64,000 bases of DNA, taken from contig CAKVEC010000008.1 of NCBI GenBank assembly GCA_934728255.1, forward strand, positions 1 through 64,000, in the 5' to 3' direction. The DNA is from an uncultured Bacteroidales bacterium. Its GTDB lineage: Bacteria > Bacteroidota > Bacteroidia > Bacteroidales > Paludibacteraceae. The translations under genes and the position numbers were made by a program. Within the stretch, counting starts at the first letter, position 1. Each line of letters starts with the position of its first letter. Shown one piece after another: positions 6,686 through 15,537 of this stretch. The notes below the pieces were generated by a model that was not told the origin of the DNA, searched no databases, and was given only the letters and a program-made list of their open reading frames with translations.

Positions 6686-8100
6686 GTTGTGTATATCACT
6701 CAAATTTTGTAACTTTGCAATCTAAAACAACAGACGGTATCAGCGTTAGTTGGCATTTCTGGTTGTGTATATCACTCAAATTTTGTAACTTTGCAATCTA
6801 AAACAACAAGTTTGCTCATTTATGTACTGGCTGACACGTTGTGTATATCACTCAAATTTTGTAACTTTGCAATCTAAAACAACGAGTACATCCTTAACAA
6901 CTGCATTGAATGCGTTGTGTATATCACTCAAATTTTGTAACTTTGCAATCTAAAACAACTCGTCTCCACAAACAACCGCGCCCCATACTGTTGTGTATAT
7001 CACTCAAATTTTGTAACTTTGCAATCTAAAACAACACTCGTTAGCTTGAACACCAGACGAAGAATGTTGTGTATATCACTCAAATTTTGTAACTTTGCAA
7101 TCTAAAACAACGTGCCGAGACGGCAAAAAACGTGCGTTTCTGTTGTGTATATCACTCAAATTTTGTAACTTTGCAATCTAAAACAACTGGTAGTAGTGCC
7201 ATAGTAGTCGAAGAAGTGTTGTGTATATCACTCAAATTTTGTAACTTTGCAATCTAAAACAACAGTATCTTATTGCAACCTCAACTACGGGCTGTTGTGT
7301 ATATCACTCAAATTTTGTAACTTTGCAATCTAAAACAACAACCAGAGACGGAATGTAATACTTGCTTGCGTTGTGTATATCACTCAAATTTTGTAACTTT
7401 GCAATCTAAAACAACTTATTTGCAGATACGTTAGCGGTCTGTTGGGTTGTGTATATCACTCAAATTTTGTAACTTTGCAATCTAAAACAACGTAGTGATA
7501 ACGAATACGCTTGTCCACGTCGTTGTGTATATCACTCAAATTTTGTAACTTTGCAATCTAAAACAACATTTTCATTTGTTTATCTGTTTTGCAGCGTGTT
7601 GTGTATATCACTCAAATTTTGTAACTTTGCAATCTAAAACAACCATATCACAGAGAGCAAGAAAAACAAAGCCGGTTGTGTATATCACTCAAATTTTGTA
7701 ACTTTGCAATCTAAAACAACTGTGGTGGGCAGTTCTGTCGTTCGCGTGAAGTTGTGTATATCACTCAAATTTTGTAACTTTGCAATCTAAAACAACAGCG
7801 TGCCAAGTTAGAAGAGGAGTGGCGCAGTTGTGTATATCACTCAAATTTTGTAACTTTGCAATCTAAAACAACTTTGAAAAAAGCAGGAACGGACAAACCT
7901 GCGTTGTGTATATCACTCAAATTTTGTAACTTTGCAATCTAAAACAACATATTGCTCACGGCAAGTCAGAGACAATCCGTTGTGTATATCACTCAAATTT
8001 TGTAACTTTGCAATCTAAAACAACGCAAAACTTATTCCGATTTTAAGCGTTTTTGTTGTGTATATCACTCAAATTTTGTAACTTTGCAATCTAAAACAAC
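6686..8100 (+). CRISPR. Type II-C CRISPR array, 19 identical 46-bp repeats and 18 spacers
   Basis: Repeats begin at 6686 and recur every 76 bp to 7598, then (after one 31-nt spacer) every 76 bp from 7675 to 8055. Seventeen spacers are 30 nt and spacer 13 is 31 nt. All 19 repeats look identical, with no degenerate end repeat. The repeat begins GTTGTGTATATC and ends CTAAAACAAC. The + strand is the RNA strand, because repeat positions 2-17 pair perfectly with the anti-repeat of the tracrRNA at 14304-14319. Each repeat carries a complete host promoter: TTG at repeat positions 2-4, a 20-bp spacer and TAACTTTGC at positions 25-33, which would start RNA near the 3' end of the repeat, just before each spacer. 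The array converges on the cas operon. Confidence 0.98.
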
Positions 8101-8153
8101 TTATCTGTCAGAAAGCAAAGAAAATCAACAACTTACACATTGTTTTAGAAAAT

Positions 8154-8183
8154 AAAAATGCGACTTGAAAGAGTCGCATTTTT
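8154..8183 (+). terminator. Rho-independent terminator after the CRISPR array
   Basis: Perfect 11-bp stem AAAATGCGACT/AGTCGCATTTT (8155-8165 and 8172-8182) with a 6-nt loop and flanking A and T runs, 54 bp past the last repeat. It can work in both directions and would stop array transcripts before they run antisense into cas2. Confidence 0.9.
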
Positions 8184-8336
8184 ATTTATACAAGGCACTT
8201 TTTATGGATAGGATATAGTTTCTTATTGTTTGGTTCTTATTATTTGGTTCTTATTTTATCGTCTATATTTCGTTGTCTATATCTCATTCCGAAATAGAAC
8301 ATTTAGGGAATTATAAATACGGCTTATCCACTGCTC

Positions 8337-8381
8337 CTTTCTACGTCCTTTCTACGTCTTTTCTACGTAATGGATAGTACA
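8337..8381 (+). repeat. Triple CTACGT dispersed element, copy A
   Basis: Three CTACGT motifs spaced 11 bp apart (TTTCTACGTC, TTTCTACGTC, TTTTCTACGTAAT) followed by a TAGTAC motif. It lies between the array terminator and the end of cas2. Other copies are at 17697-17741 (+), 37545-37591 (-) and 55148-55193 (+). An upstream GGCTTAT motif (about 8321) is shared with copies C and D. Confidence 0.85.
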
Positions 8382-8417
8382 AAGGCAAGGGAAAGTAAAA
8401 TAGAACATTTTTATCTA

Positions 8418-8750
8418 TCAGAAAAGTTCCAATTGCTGGATGGGTTGGGAGATGGCGGTTTCTTTTCGGCAATCGAAGATTTCCATATCGGCAAATTGCT
8501 TGTCGGTGATACGTAAGACACCCACTTTCCCAGATTTTGGCAAGATACGTTTGACACGCTGAATATGCACATCGGCATTCTCCGCACTGGGACAATGGCG
8601 CAAATAGATAGAAAACTGAAACATGGTAAAGCCATCCTGCAAGAGTTGCTTCCGAAAGAGGGCATACTCCTTCCGCGCTTTCTTCGTGTCGGTTGGCAAA
8701 TCGAATAATACCAGCACCCACATAATCCTATATTCGCTAAATCGGGACAT
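8418..8750 (-). CDS. cas2: Cas2, CRISPR adaptation endoribonuclease-fold protein (type II)
   Basis: A 110-residue protein with the Cas2 core strand MWVLVLFDLPTDTKKARKEY (10-29), where the Asp after F is the conserved family residue, and the segment FTMFQFSIYLRHC. It ends QQLELF, an ending I recall for type II-C Cas2 proteins of Bacteroidota. Cas2 dimers bridge two Cas1 dimers to integrate new spacers. ATG 8750 is chosen because family members carry the short lead EYRI before MWVLV. It is the last gene of the cas operon, 55 bp after cas1, and its 3' end faces the array. Confidence 0.95.
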   Translation of the reverse strand: MSRFSEYRIMWVLVLFDLPTDTKKARKEYALFRKQLLQDGFTMFQFSIYLRHCPSAENADVHIQRVKRILPKSGKVGVLRITDKQFADMEIFDCRKETAISQPIQQLELF

Positions 8751-8805
8751 TATCCGTCATTCATTAACATATGATGTACCATTCTGATATACAGAAACAA
8801 TAGGT

Positions 8806-9714
8806 CTATATCTGCCAGTCGGGATAGATGATTTTGCGGGATTCGGCGGAGAAACAACGTTGGACACTATTGGCGGTAGTCTGCATTGCAATCATCATCG
8901 GACTGCGATGTCCCTCTATCAGTACATCTGCAGTAGATAATGATAAGAGTTCTTTCTTCAATACGGGAGACAACTCCGCTACATCGCCATATCGGTTCCA
9001 CATATCCAGCACCTGCAAATCGACATACGCCCGATAAGGCTCCATAATATCGTCCGCCAGACAATAGGCATCGTAGCGGCTATGATGATGGATGCCCAAA
9101 GTGGGCAGCAAACCCGCTGCCACCAAAGCACGTGCCATCATAGCCCGCACAATAGAATAGCCATAGTTGAGCAGCCCATTCGGCATATCGCCAAACTGCC
9201 CACGGACAAAGTGGGTGTCCCCAAAGACATTGCGCCAATAGTAGGCAGCCGCACGCCCCTCGAGGTTATCCGTATCTCCGGAGCGAACCGATTTTGACCA
9301 CATTAGCATATTGCGATATTCGATATTCTGTTGCTTGAGAACGTATGCTTGGCTCGTAATTTTACTCACAATGGTCTGCTGCCACATCTGTTTGCGAAGG
9401 GGTTCGGAAGCATTGATTTGCTCACGGAAACGCTCGCTTTGCAGGTTGTGGTTATCCAAGGGGAGCAGCAAGCCGGCAGGGAGATGGTGGGAATCACAAG
9501 TAACGATGGCGCAGTTGTTATCCAGCAGAGCCGCCATGAGGGCTTGTGTAATAGTAATTTGCGGATTCTCCAGTATCACCACTCCGATGTCCTCAACGGG
9601 AATGGTATGTTTTATCATTTCCGTTTTATCCGCCTGCGGCTGCTCCACGACAAGTTGTTTGAGATGGAGGCTCAGATAGGCGGGGTTGGTGAAACAAAGG
9701 ATGCGCTTGATCAT
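8806..9714 (-). CDS. cas1: Cas1, CRISPR spacer integrase (type II)
   Basis: A 302-residue Cas1. Expected metal ligands are visible: E152 in NLEGRAAAYYW, a histidine in GIHHHSRYDAY (209-211) and the acidic cluster ADDIMEPYR (D221, D222, E225). With Cas2 it captures prespacers and inserts them at the array. The start codon overlaps the cas9 stop by four bases (ATGA), so the two genes are translationally coupled. No csn2 or cas4 accompanies it, which fits subtype II-C. Confidence 0.97.
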   Translation of the reverse strand: MIKRILCFTNPAYLSLHLKQLVVEQPQADKTEMIKHTIPVEDIGVVILENPQITITQALMAALLDNNCAIVTCDSHHLPAGLLLPLDNHNLQSERFREQINASEPLRKQMWQQTIVSKITSQAYVLKQQNIEYRNMLMWSKSVRSGDTDNLEGRAAAYYWRNVFGDTHFVRGQFGDMPNGLLNYGYSIVRAMMARALVAAGLLPTLGIHHHSRYDAYCLADDIMEPYRAYVDLQVLDMWNRYGDVAELSPVLKKELLSLSTADVLIEGHRSPMMIAMQTTANSVQRCFSAESRKIIYPDWQI

Positions 9715-12700
9715 GGTTCGAGGGAGATTATGTTACCTAAACGGTCAACTGTTAGCGGGATACAAACGGCTTTTATCATTTCACCTGTAGTGGCACGTTC
9801 TACCTTATTGTGTGGTCCAAACTCTACTTTATCAATAATTGGCGAAGCCATAATATATGGGACAAAACAACATTGGGATACAGAACAAGACACCATTTTA
9901 TAGATACGAGTTTTATCTATACCGGTTGTGCCTTCTTGGGGCAAATATACCAAGTCGCCCGGGGAGATGATATAGTTCAAGGTGGCGTTGGCAGGTACCA
10001 TATTATTGTCATGCACCCATTGGTCAAGCAAGGATTTCCACTCTTTTTTGCCCCGTTTTTGGCAGTCAATGACGGCTTTCAAAGGAATGGTAGCATAAGA
10101 GCGCACCTCTTTGCCATCGGCGTTGGCGGTTGCATAGATAGCAAAGAACAGGTTGGTTCCCTTGTCGGCTTCCACAAATTTCTTTGATTTAGAGCCGATT
10201 TCACCTACAGCAAACTTGTCTGCTTTCTCGTATTTACGCACTTTGTAGATAGGCTTATGCGGCACTCCGCCATTGAGTTGAGCGATATTTTGGTTCATTT
10301 TCTCAATGCCATCCGCAGAGAACGCCTCTTTGGGGTCGCCGTTGCACTGCGAGAGATGCGCCAACAGTATCTTTTGTATGCCGGTGTCGGTTACTTTTTC
10401 CCGAATACTCTTTTCGTCCAACCAATCGCCTAAGGCTGTGCGGGTGGCATAGTAGTTGTCGGGCGTGTCGTTGGTGTAGTAGTACACTTCGATTTTCTGC
10501 AGGTTGATGTCCGACCAAACGTCTTTATTCTCCGCAAAGTATTTCTTGAGGCGTTTTTCGTCATAGCCTTGACCGACTAACTCGCGCAGTTTGAGGCGCA
10601 GGTCTTTGTCCACAATGTCGTTGAGGTGGGCTAAGGCATACTTGAGCGGAGCCGTCTTGCGGAAACGCAGGTTCACTTTTCCAAAGACCGTAGCCTTGTG
10701 CAGGGATTTGCGTATCGCCCAATTGTCGCCCTTCTTCTGCTTGACACTCTTTTTCTTGCCATCTTCAAAATGAACGGTATGGTTGTTGCTCTTGTTGATG
10801 ATGCGCAAGTTCTGCTTGAAACTGACAATGATATTCTCAAGCGTGGTTTGCACGTCCTGTTGAAAGCCCTCGTATGGTGCGATAAAGTCGGTGAATTTGG
10901 TGTGCGACTTGCCATTGGGGGAAGTCCATATTTCCCGTTTGCGCAGTTGCATCTGCAAGTCGTAACGTGCTTTCTCGTCCTTTTCGAGAGCCGACTCGTT
11001 GCTGAGGAGATTGACGTGGTTGCGGGTGGTGAAGGCAATCACGATAGCATCCATAGCGTGATGACGGTGATCGATACGTTTCTTCTCAAAGTTCTTACTC
11101 CATTCCAACGGCATATTGGGGATAGTGTGCCCGTTGGCAGTCTTGGTAGTGAAGTCAGTAGTGTTTTTAATTTGGTTGAGCCTCTCGAAGCGCGGCAGAA
11201 TAATGCGATTCCAGACATCGTTGATACCCCAGTCTTTTTTCAGGCGTGTGGTAGTAGAACCATTGCACGCAATGACGTTCTTGCTTGTTGACTCGGGTTC
11301 GTACTCGCCTTTGGCATTTTTCTCGCGGACGATGTTGCTCAACAAACCAAGCATAAGACGACTGATATAGCGGCTGTCATTCATCTGGCGGGCAATGAAC
11401 TTTTCGGGGATGTCGTCCAACATCAATTTCTCTTGCTTGCGTGGATTGGTTTTGTAGGTATCGCGCACCAAGTCCTCGTACGCTTGTGTGGTTAAGATTG
11501 TTACGACTTTGCCTCCCGATAGTGTAATTTTCTCGCCACCGCATTTTGTAATGAACTCGTGCGCCAACATGCGGTCTTTGCGAGCATTGACTTCGGCTTC
11601 ACAAATGACTTTGTTGCTCATTGAGTCATCAAAGAAACGGGACTGCGGGATGACATGCTCAATCTGATAGGCAGGCGTAAAGAGTTTAGCCAGCGGAATG
11701 GGTTGCCCCGTGTAGGGCGAAATGTATTTCTGGTCAAGCCATAGGCGATACTTGCGGACATCTGCAGCCGATGGTTGTTTGAGTTCGGACAGGTCCTTGA
11801 TAATACGCTGAATATCATCGTCTCTCGTCGCATTGGGATTATTGAGGACGCCGTCTTCATAGATACGGAACAATTCCAACTGACTTGGCGAGTATGCACG
11901 CACTCCGTCCATACAGGCGTCGGGGTTCATAAACTCCTGCAACAAGAGTTTGGCACGCAGATTGGCTTTTTCGTTGTCCTGTTGGCGTGTGAGGGTGTTC
12001 TTGCGCTGCTCGGCATTCTGCTTGAGTTCGCGCCCCATCTCGATATGTATCTCATCAATATGCCCCTCTTGCTTCCAAATATCGCGCACGGTGCGCAGGG
12101 TCTCCATCACCACCTGCTCCACAATCGGATTGTTGAGCGAGTGGAGACGGAAGGACTGCAGATATTTGTCAATGTCCTCCGGTGTTTCCCACTTGGTGTC
12201 GTTTTTGCGGACATCATAGACCACATATTCCGCCAACCACAGAGGTAATCCTTGAAAGTCCGATATACTATTCAGATCTTTCAGTTTCTCGCGCACCCGG
12301 TCGCTGATAGCATCATTCACTTCTCCTGTCAGAATATGCTCAATGCGCTGTTTCGTCTGCGGGTCTATGTTCTCTTCTTTCCAAAACTCTCCACTGCGCA
12401 TCAGGTTGAGCAATCGGCGGATGGCTTTTTCTGAATACGCACCATAGTCAGCAGCAAAAGGTTTCTGTTTGCTCAGTTTCTCGACAAAGACAGAAGACAG
12501 ATTATGCTTTTCGGCATAGTGCGCGAGGGCTTGCGTGAGTTGTTCCTTGTCCGAAACAGAATAGAGTATATGCCAGATGTGGTGTAGTTCCTCATTGTTT
12601 ATGGTGCCACCCGCTTCTGCTATAATAGCCGTAAGCGTCGCCGTAACAGGAGCAGAAGGATATTTCTTGTCGCTCACATAGTTCCATGACAGGTCTTTTG

Positions 12701-14180
12701 CTTTCTTTCCTGCAAATTTCGACAAGAGCGATTTCTCCGTAACCTCTTTTTGTGTAAGTAACCACTTGACCAGAGCGGCTTTGTCTGGGATATAGTCTGC
12801 CGTACAATCCGATTTGCCAATGCCATTTGCATCTGTTTTGTAGATATGCAGGTTCTCGGCAAACTGCCACAAACGGAACTCCTCATAGAGAGGATGAGAC
12901 TTGGATATGCACTTGAGATATTGCCGTTTCCAGTCTCCATTCTTGGTTTGGTAAACGTGGTATTCGTAGGGACATTCGTTGATAAGCGATTTCTTGCTTT
13001 TCAGCGGTCGCTGGTAGAAAATAATATCTTGCAAGAGAAGATAGGTGAAATCCTTGTTGGCAATACTATTGCGATAGGCTTCGTTCTGCGGATAGAGGGC
13101 TTCAATGCATTGTCTGTACAGGTCAGAATCTTGCAGTTCGGGGATAAATTGCTTTTGCGCGTCCAAGATACGGCGCAGTTCCTCCTTGTAGAGTTTTCTA
13201 TCCACTACACGTACCAGTTGACCTACTAACTTTTGATCGGGGTTATGCAGGAGCGCATCATAAATAAATTCGCCCACGGTCTTGCCGCTTTGAGCGATGT
13301 CATGCTCCGTTTTGATTTTACGCAGCCCCCAGTCATCCTCCTGCGGGGCACTGAAACTGCGTTTAGGATTGCCGTCTTTGTCGGTAGCCACAGAGCCATC
13401 ATCATTGAGTTTGGTGGTAACAATAAAATCCTTAACCTTACCTACCCAATCCAACGGATAAGCACTTTGGCGTTTGTAGATGTCGCCGGTTTCAAGCACC
13501 ACCTCATACCACGTGCGACCTTTGGAAACTTCGCCGGTATCTCGCACTTCGACCACCCTTGCGGTGATTAGTTCTTTCTTTTCATTTGTTTTTGTTTCTT
13601 CTTCCTCTCCACGTGCCTGGTTATAACCACGTTTTTGATTGAATTGCAGGAGTATCCACGCAAGTTCCTGCTTCGTAACAGGCTGCGCGAGGGCTTTTTT
13701 ACGGAGATAATAAATTGTCCAATCGTAGGGTATCTTTTTCCCATTAGCGACTAATTGAGGTTGTGCGACAGCAAAATCACGCATCATTTTCTCGAAAGAC
13801 GGTTGGAATAAGAATATCGGTTTGGTATCTTCTGTCGCCCATGCCAACTTTGGCTCGGCTCCTTTGTTCAGTTTGCCATATCGATCCAGTTCCTGCGTGT
13901 AGTGCGGAGGAAGAAAACCTAAGATCGATAGTACCCTACAGAGACGCTCACGCCGCAGAGCCCTGCGCTCATACAGACGTCGGGTGCCTCGTGCCGTAGT
14001 ACGATTGGCGGTTTGCGAAATACTGTTTCCACTTTCGAAATCGCCCATTAGTGCTGCATCCATAGGAATGATGCGGCTGCCTGCCGACGCGATGGATTGT
14101 TTGTCAGAGTTTTGATTAACAACAGCCCAACCGATGCTGTTGGTGCCTAAATCCAAGCCGAGAACTTTACGTGTAGCCAT
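9711..14180 (-). CDS. cas9: Cas9, RNA-guided DNA endonuclease, large type II-C form
   Basis: A 1489-residue effector nuclease, at the long end for subtype II-C. Both nuclease centres look intact. RuvC: D10 (GLDLGTNSIGW), E714 (IHIEMGREL), H1040/H1041 and D1044 (HHAMDAIVIA). HNH: H842 in IEHVIPQS, followed by N856 and N865 in the DDSMSNKV...VNARK segment. The residue before the catalytic His is Glu rather than the Asp of S. pyogenes Cas9, a conservative change. A lysine/arginine-rich segment follows RuvC-I (residues about 50-80), as expected for the bridge helix. The gene starts the cas9-cas1-cas2 operon from a promoter at 14213-14244, divergent from the tracrRNA. The PAM cannot be read from the sequence. 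Confidence 0.97.
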   Translation of the reverse strand: MATRKVLGLDLGTNSIGWAVVNQNSDKQSIASAGSRIIPMDAALMGDFESGNSISQTANRTTARGTRRLYERRALRRERLCRVLSILGFLPPHYTQELDRYGKLNKGAEPKLAWATEDTKPIFLFQPSFEKMMRDFAVAQPQLVANGKKIPYDWTIYYLRKKALAQPVTKQELAWILLQFNQKRGYNQARGEEEETKTNEKKELITARVVEVRDTGEVSKGRTWYEVVLETGDIYKRQSAYPLDWVGKVKDFIVTTKLNDDGSVATDKDGNPKRSFSAPQEDDWGLRKIKTEHDIAQSGKTVGEFIYDALLHNPDQKLVGQLVRVVDRKLYKEELRRILDAQKQFIPELQDSDLYRQCIEALYPQNEAYRNSIANKDFTYLLLQDIIFYQRPLKSKKSLINECPYEYHVYQTKNGDWKRQYLKCISKSHPLYEEFRLWQFAENLHIYKTDANGIGKSDCTADYIPDKAALVKWLLTQKEVTEKSLLSKFAGKKAKDLSWNYVSDKKYPSAPVTATLTAIIAEAGGTINNEELHHIWHILYSVSDKEQLTQALAHYAEKHNLSSVFVEKLSKQKPFAADYGAYSEKAIRRLLNLMRSGEFWKEENIDPQTKQRIEHILTGEVNDAISDRVREKLKDLNSISDFQGLPLWLAEYVVYDVRKNDTKWETPEDIDKYLQSFRLHSLNNPIVEQVVMETLRTVRDIWKQEGHIDEIHIEMGRELKQNAEQRKNTLTRQQDNEKANLRAKLLLQEFMNPDACMDGVRAYSPSQLELFRIYEDGVLNNPNATRDDDIQRIIKDLSELKQPSAADVRKYRLWLDQKYISPYTGQPIPLAKLFTPAYQIEHVIPQSRFFDDSMSNKVICEAEVNARKDRMLAHEFITKCGGEKITLSGGKVVTILTTQAYEDLVRDTYKTNPRKQEKLMLDDIPEKFIARQMNDSRYISRLMLGLLSNIVREKNAKGEYEPESTSKNVIACNGSTTTRLKKDWGINDVWNRIILPRFERLNQIKNTTDFTTKTANGHTIPNMPLEWSKNFEKKRIDHRHHAMDAIVIAFTTRNHVNLLSNESALEKDEKARYDLQMQLRKREIWTSPNGKSHTKFTDFIAPYEGFQQDVQTTLENIIVSFKQNLRIINKSNNHTVHFEDGKKKSVKQKKGDNWAIRKSLHKATVFGKVNLRFRKTAPLKYALAHLNDIVDKDLRLKLRELVGQGYDEKRLKKYFAENKDVWSDINLQKIEVYYYTNDTPDNYYATRTALGDWLDEKSIREKVTDTGIQKILLAHLSQCNGDPKEAFSADGIEKMNQNIAQLNGGVPHKPIYKVRKYEKADKFAVGEIGSKSKKFVEADKGTNLFFAIYATANADGKEVRSYATIPLKAVIDCQKRGKKEWKSLLDQWVHDNNMVPANATLNYIISPGDLVYLPQEGTTGIDKTRIYKMVSCSVSQCCFVPYIMASPIIDKVEFGPHNKVERATTGEMIKAVCIPLTVDRLGNIISLEP

Positions 14181-14212
14181 GCTATAGAGAGTATTTAAGG
14201 TTCATTATCGGC

Positions 14213-14244
14213 GCAAAGATACTAAAAAAGGCGGATATACACAA
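14213..14244 (-). promoter_or_regulatory. Promoter of the cas9-cas1-cas2 operon
   Basis: On the minus strand TTG (14242-14244), a 20-bp spacer and TATCTTTGC (14213-14221). The upstream half reads TTGTGTATATC, identical over 11 bases to positions 2-12 of the CRISPR repeat. Confidence 0.88.
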
Positions 14245-14261
14245 AAAAATATAAAATTAAC

Positions 14262-14293
14262 TTGTATGATTAAAATAAAAGGTGTACCTTTGC
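14262..14293 (+). promoter_or_regulatory. Promoter of the tracrRNA gene
   Basis: TTG at 14262-14264, a 20-bp spacer and TACCTTTGC at 14285-14293. Predicted start is near 14299, at the first base that can pair with the repeat. Confidence 0.88.
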
Positions 14294-14298
14294 ACAAC

Positions 14299-14385
14299 AA
14301 ATATGAGTGATATACACAATAAGGATTATTCCGTTGTGTAAACATTTAAGGAGGGACATTGATTGACAATGTCTCGTCTTTTTTT
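14299..14385 (+). ncRNA. tracrRNA of the type II-C system
   Basis: About 87 nt. The anti-repeat at 14304-14319 is a perfect 16-nt complement of repeat positions 2-17. One mismatch and four more pairs (14299-14302) extend the duplex. Next come a small GGA/UCC hairpin (about 14323-14332), the segment GTTGTGTA (14333-14340) that can also pair back to the anti-repeat, and a terminator hairpin GACATTG/CAATGTC (14355-14373) followed by seven T (14379-14385). It lies upstream of and divergent to cas9. It supplies the RNA partner needed for Cas9 loading and, with RNase III in systems studied so far, for crRNA trimming. Confidence 0.93.
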
Positions 14386-14408
14386 ATGGGACGGACATAC
14401 TAATACAA

Positions 14409-14448
14409 AAAACTCCCGCCAAGATTCTCGCTTGACGGGAGTTTTTAT
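14409..14448. terminator. Rho-independent terminator downstream of tsf
   Basis: Long stem AAAACTCCCG-CAAG/CTTG-CGGGAGTTTT with flanking A and T runs between tsf and the tracrRNA gene. It can stop transcripts from both sides. Confidence 0.9.
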
Positions 14449-14488
14449 TTATAAATCCGATTAGGGATTAGATAATCCGATAGAGAGA

Positions 14489-15478
14489 TTACTCTTCGTT
14501 GAGTGTTACACGACGGAAATCGGTAATCTGAACATTGTTCTTTTTCAGGATGTCCTTTACCAACTCTTTGGTATCGCTCATGATGTAAGCCTGCTCTACG
14601 AGAGTATTCTCCTTGAGGAACTTACCGAGACGCCCCTGAGCAATCATCTCCACCTTCTTCATATTGATAGCAGCCTCTGCTTCTGCAGGAACGTTAGCAC
14701 GGATCTGACGTGCCTGCTCAGCCTGCTCAGCGGTGAGCCAACCCTTAGCGGTATTGGACTCGATATGCTCCTCGCTATCAGCGTGTGCGGGATTGATACC
14801 TGCTTTGCGGAGTGCGTTCTCAACGGCTTTGTTGACCTCGTCCTGTTTGGTTTTCTCGATAGCGACAGCCAACTCTTTGTCCTTCACCTCTTGTGCGACA
14901 TGGTCAGCATCAAGAGCGATAGGAGCCATAGCAGCGACCTGCATAGAGATACCGTGAACGGTCTCCTGGTCAGCATCTGCGTTAGCCACAGCGACGAGCG
15001 ACGAGAGTTTGTTACCCAGGTGGTTGTAGGCATCCACTTTGGGAGCAGAGAGGAATGTGTAATCACTCAGTTCCATCTTCTCGCCCGTAACGCCGGAACG
15101 CTCGGTAACGATTTCGTCAGCGGTGAAATCACCGATCTTGAGTGCCTTGAGGGCAGCCAAGTCAGCCGGACGCTGGTCGATAGCCGCATCGAGAAGCAAC
15201 TTAACCATTGCCACGAAATCAGCGTTCTTTGCCACGAAGTCGGTTTCGCACTTAACAGCCACGATAGCACCGAAGCCCTCTACTGCTTTAGCCAAGACAC
15301 AGCCCTCGCTTGCCACACGGTCGCTACGCTTTGCAGCGATAGCTTGGCCACGCTTACGGAGCAGGTCTGTTGCTACTTCAAAGTCGCCGTTAGCCTCTTC
15401 AAGAGCCTTTTTGACGTCCATCATACCTGCGCCAGTGATGTCACGCAGTTTTTTGATATCTGCTAATGTAACAGCCAT
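14489..15478 (-). CDS. tsf: Elongation factor Ts
   Basis: A 329-residue EF-Ts, the nucleotide exchange factor for EF-Tu. The N-terminal UBA-like domain begins MAVTLADIKKLRDITGAGMMDVKKAL, and the core has CETDFVAKN, the TDFV signature that contacts EF-Tu. At 329 residues it is longer than the E. coli protein (283) owing to a larger C-terminal region. It is the last gene of the rplM-rpsI-rpsB-tsf operon, 59 bp after rpsB, and is followed by a strong terminator. Confidence 0.97.
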   Translation of the reverse strand: MAVTLADIKKLRDITGAGMMDVKKALEEANGDFEVATDLLRKRGQAIAAKRSDRVASEGCVLAKAVEGFGAIVAVKCETDFVAKNADFVAMVKLLLDAAIDQRPADLAALKALKIGDFTADEIVTERSGVTGEKMELSDYTFLSAPKVDAYNHLGNKLSSLVAVANADADQETVHGISMQVAAMAPIALDADHVAQEVKDKELAVAIEKTKQDEVNKAVENALRKAGINPAHADSEEHIESNTAKGWLTAEQAEQARQIRANVPAEAEAAINMKKVEMIAQGRLGKFLKENTLVEQAYIMSDTKELVKDILKKNNVQITDFRRVTLNEE

Positions 15479-15537
15479 AATTCAATGTACAATTAATAAT
15501 TAACAATTAATAATTAACATGCATTACTTGATATGCA

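Noticed and set aside
7644..7674. Spacer 13 with 31 nt as a sign of a damaged array
   Set aside because: One-base length variation is normal in spacer acquisition; the neighbouring repeats are intact.
8184..8417. csn2, cas4 or another cas gene between the array and cas2
   Set aside because: No open frame with family features; the gap holds only a terminator and a dispersed CTACGT element. Absence fits subtype II-C.
11655..11660. Glu in place of Asp before the catalytic His of the Cas9 HNH domain as a sign of inactivity
   Set aside because: The change is conservative, and the His, both Asn and all RuvC residues are present, so the nuclease is probably active.
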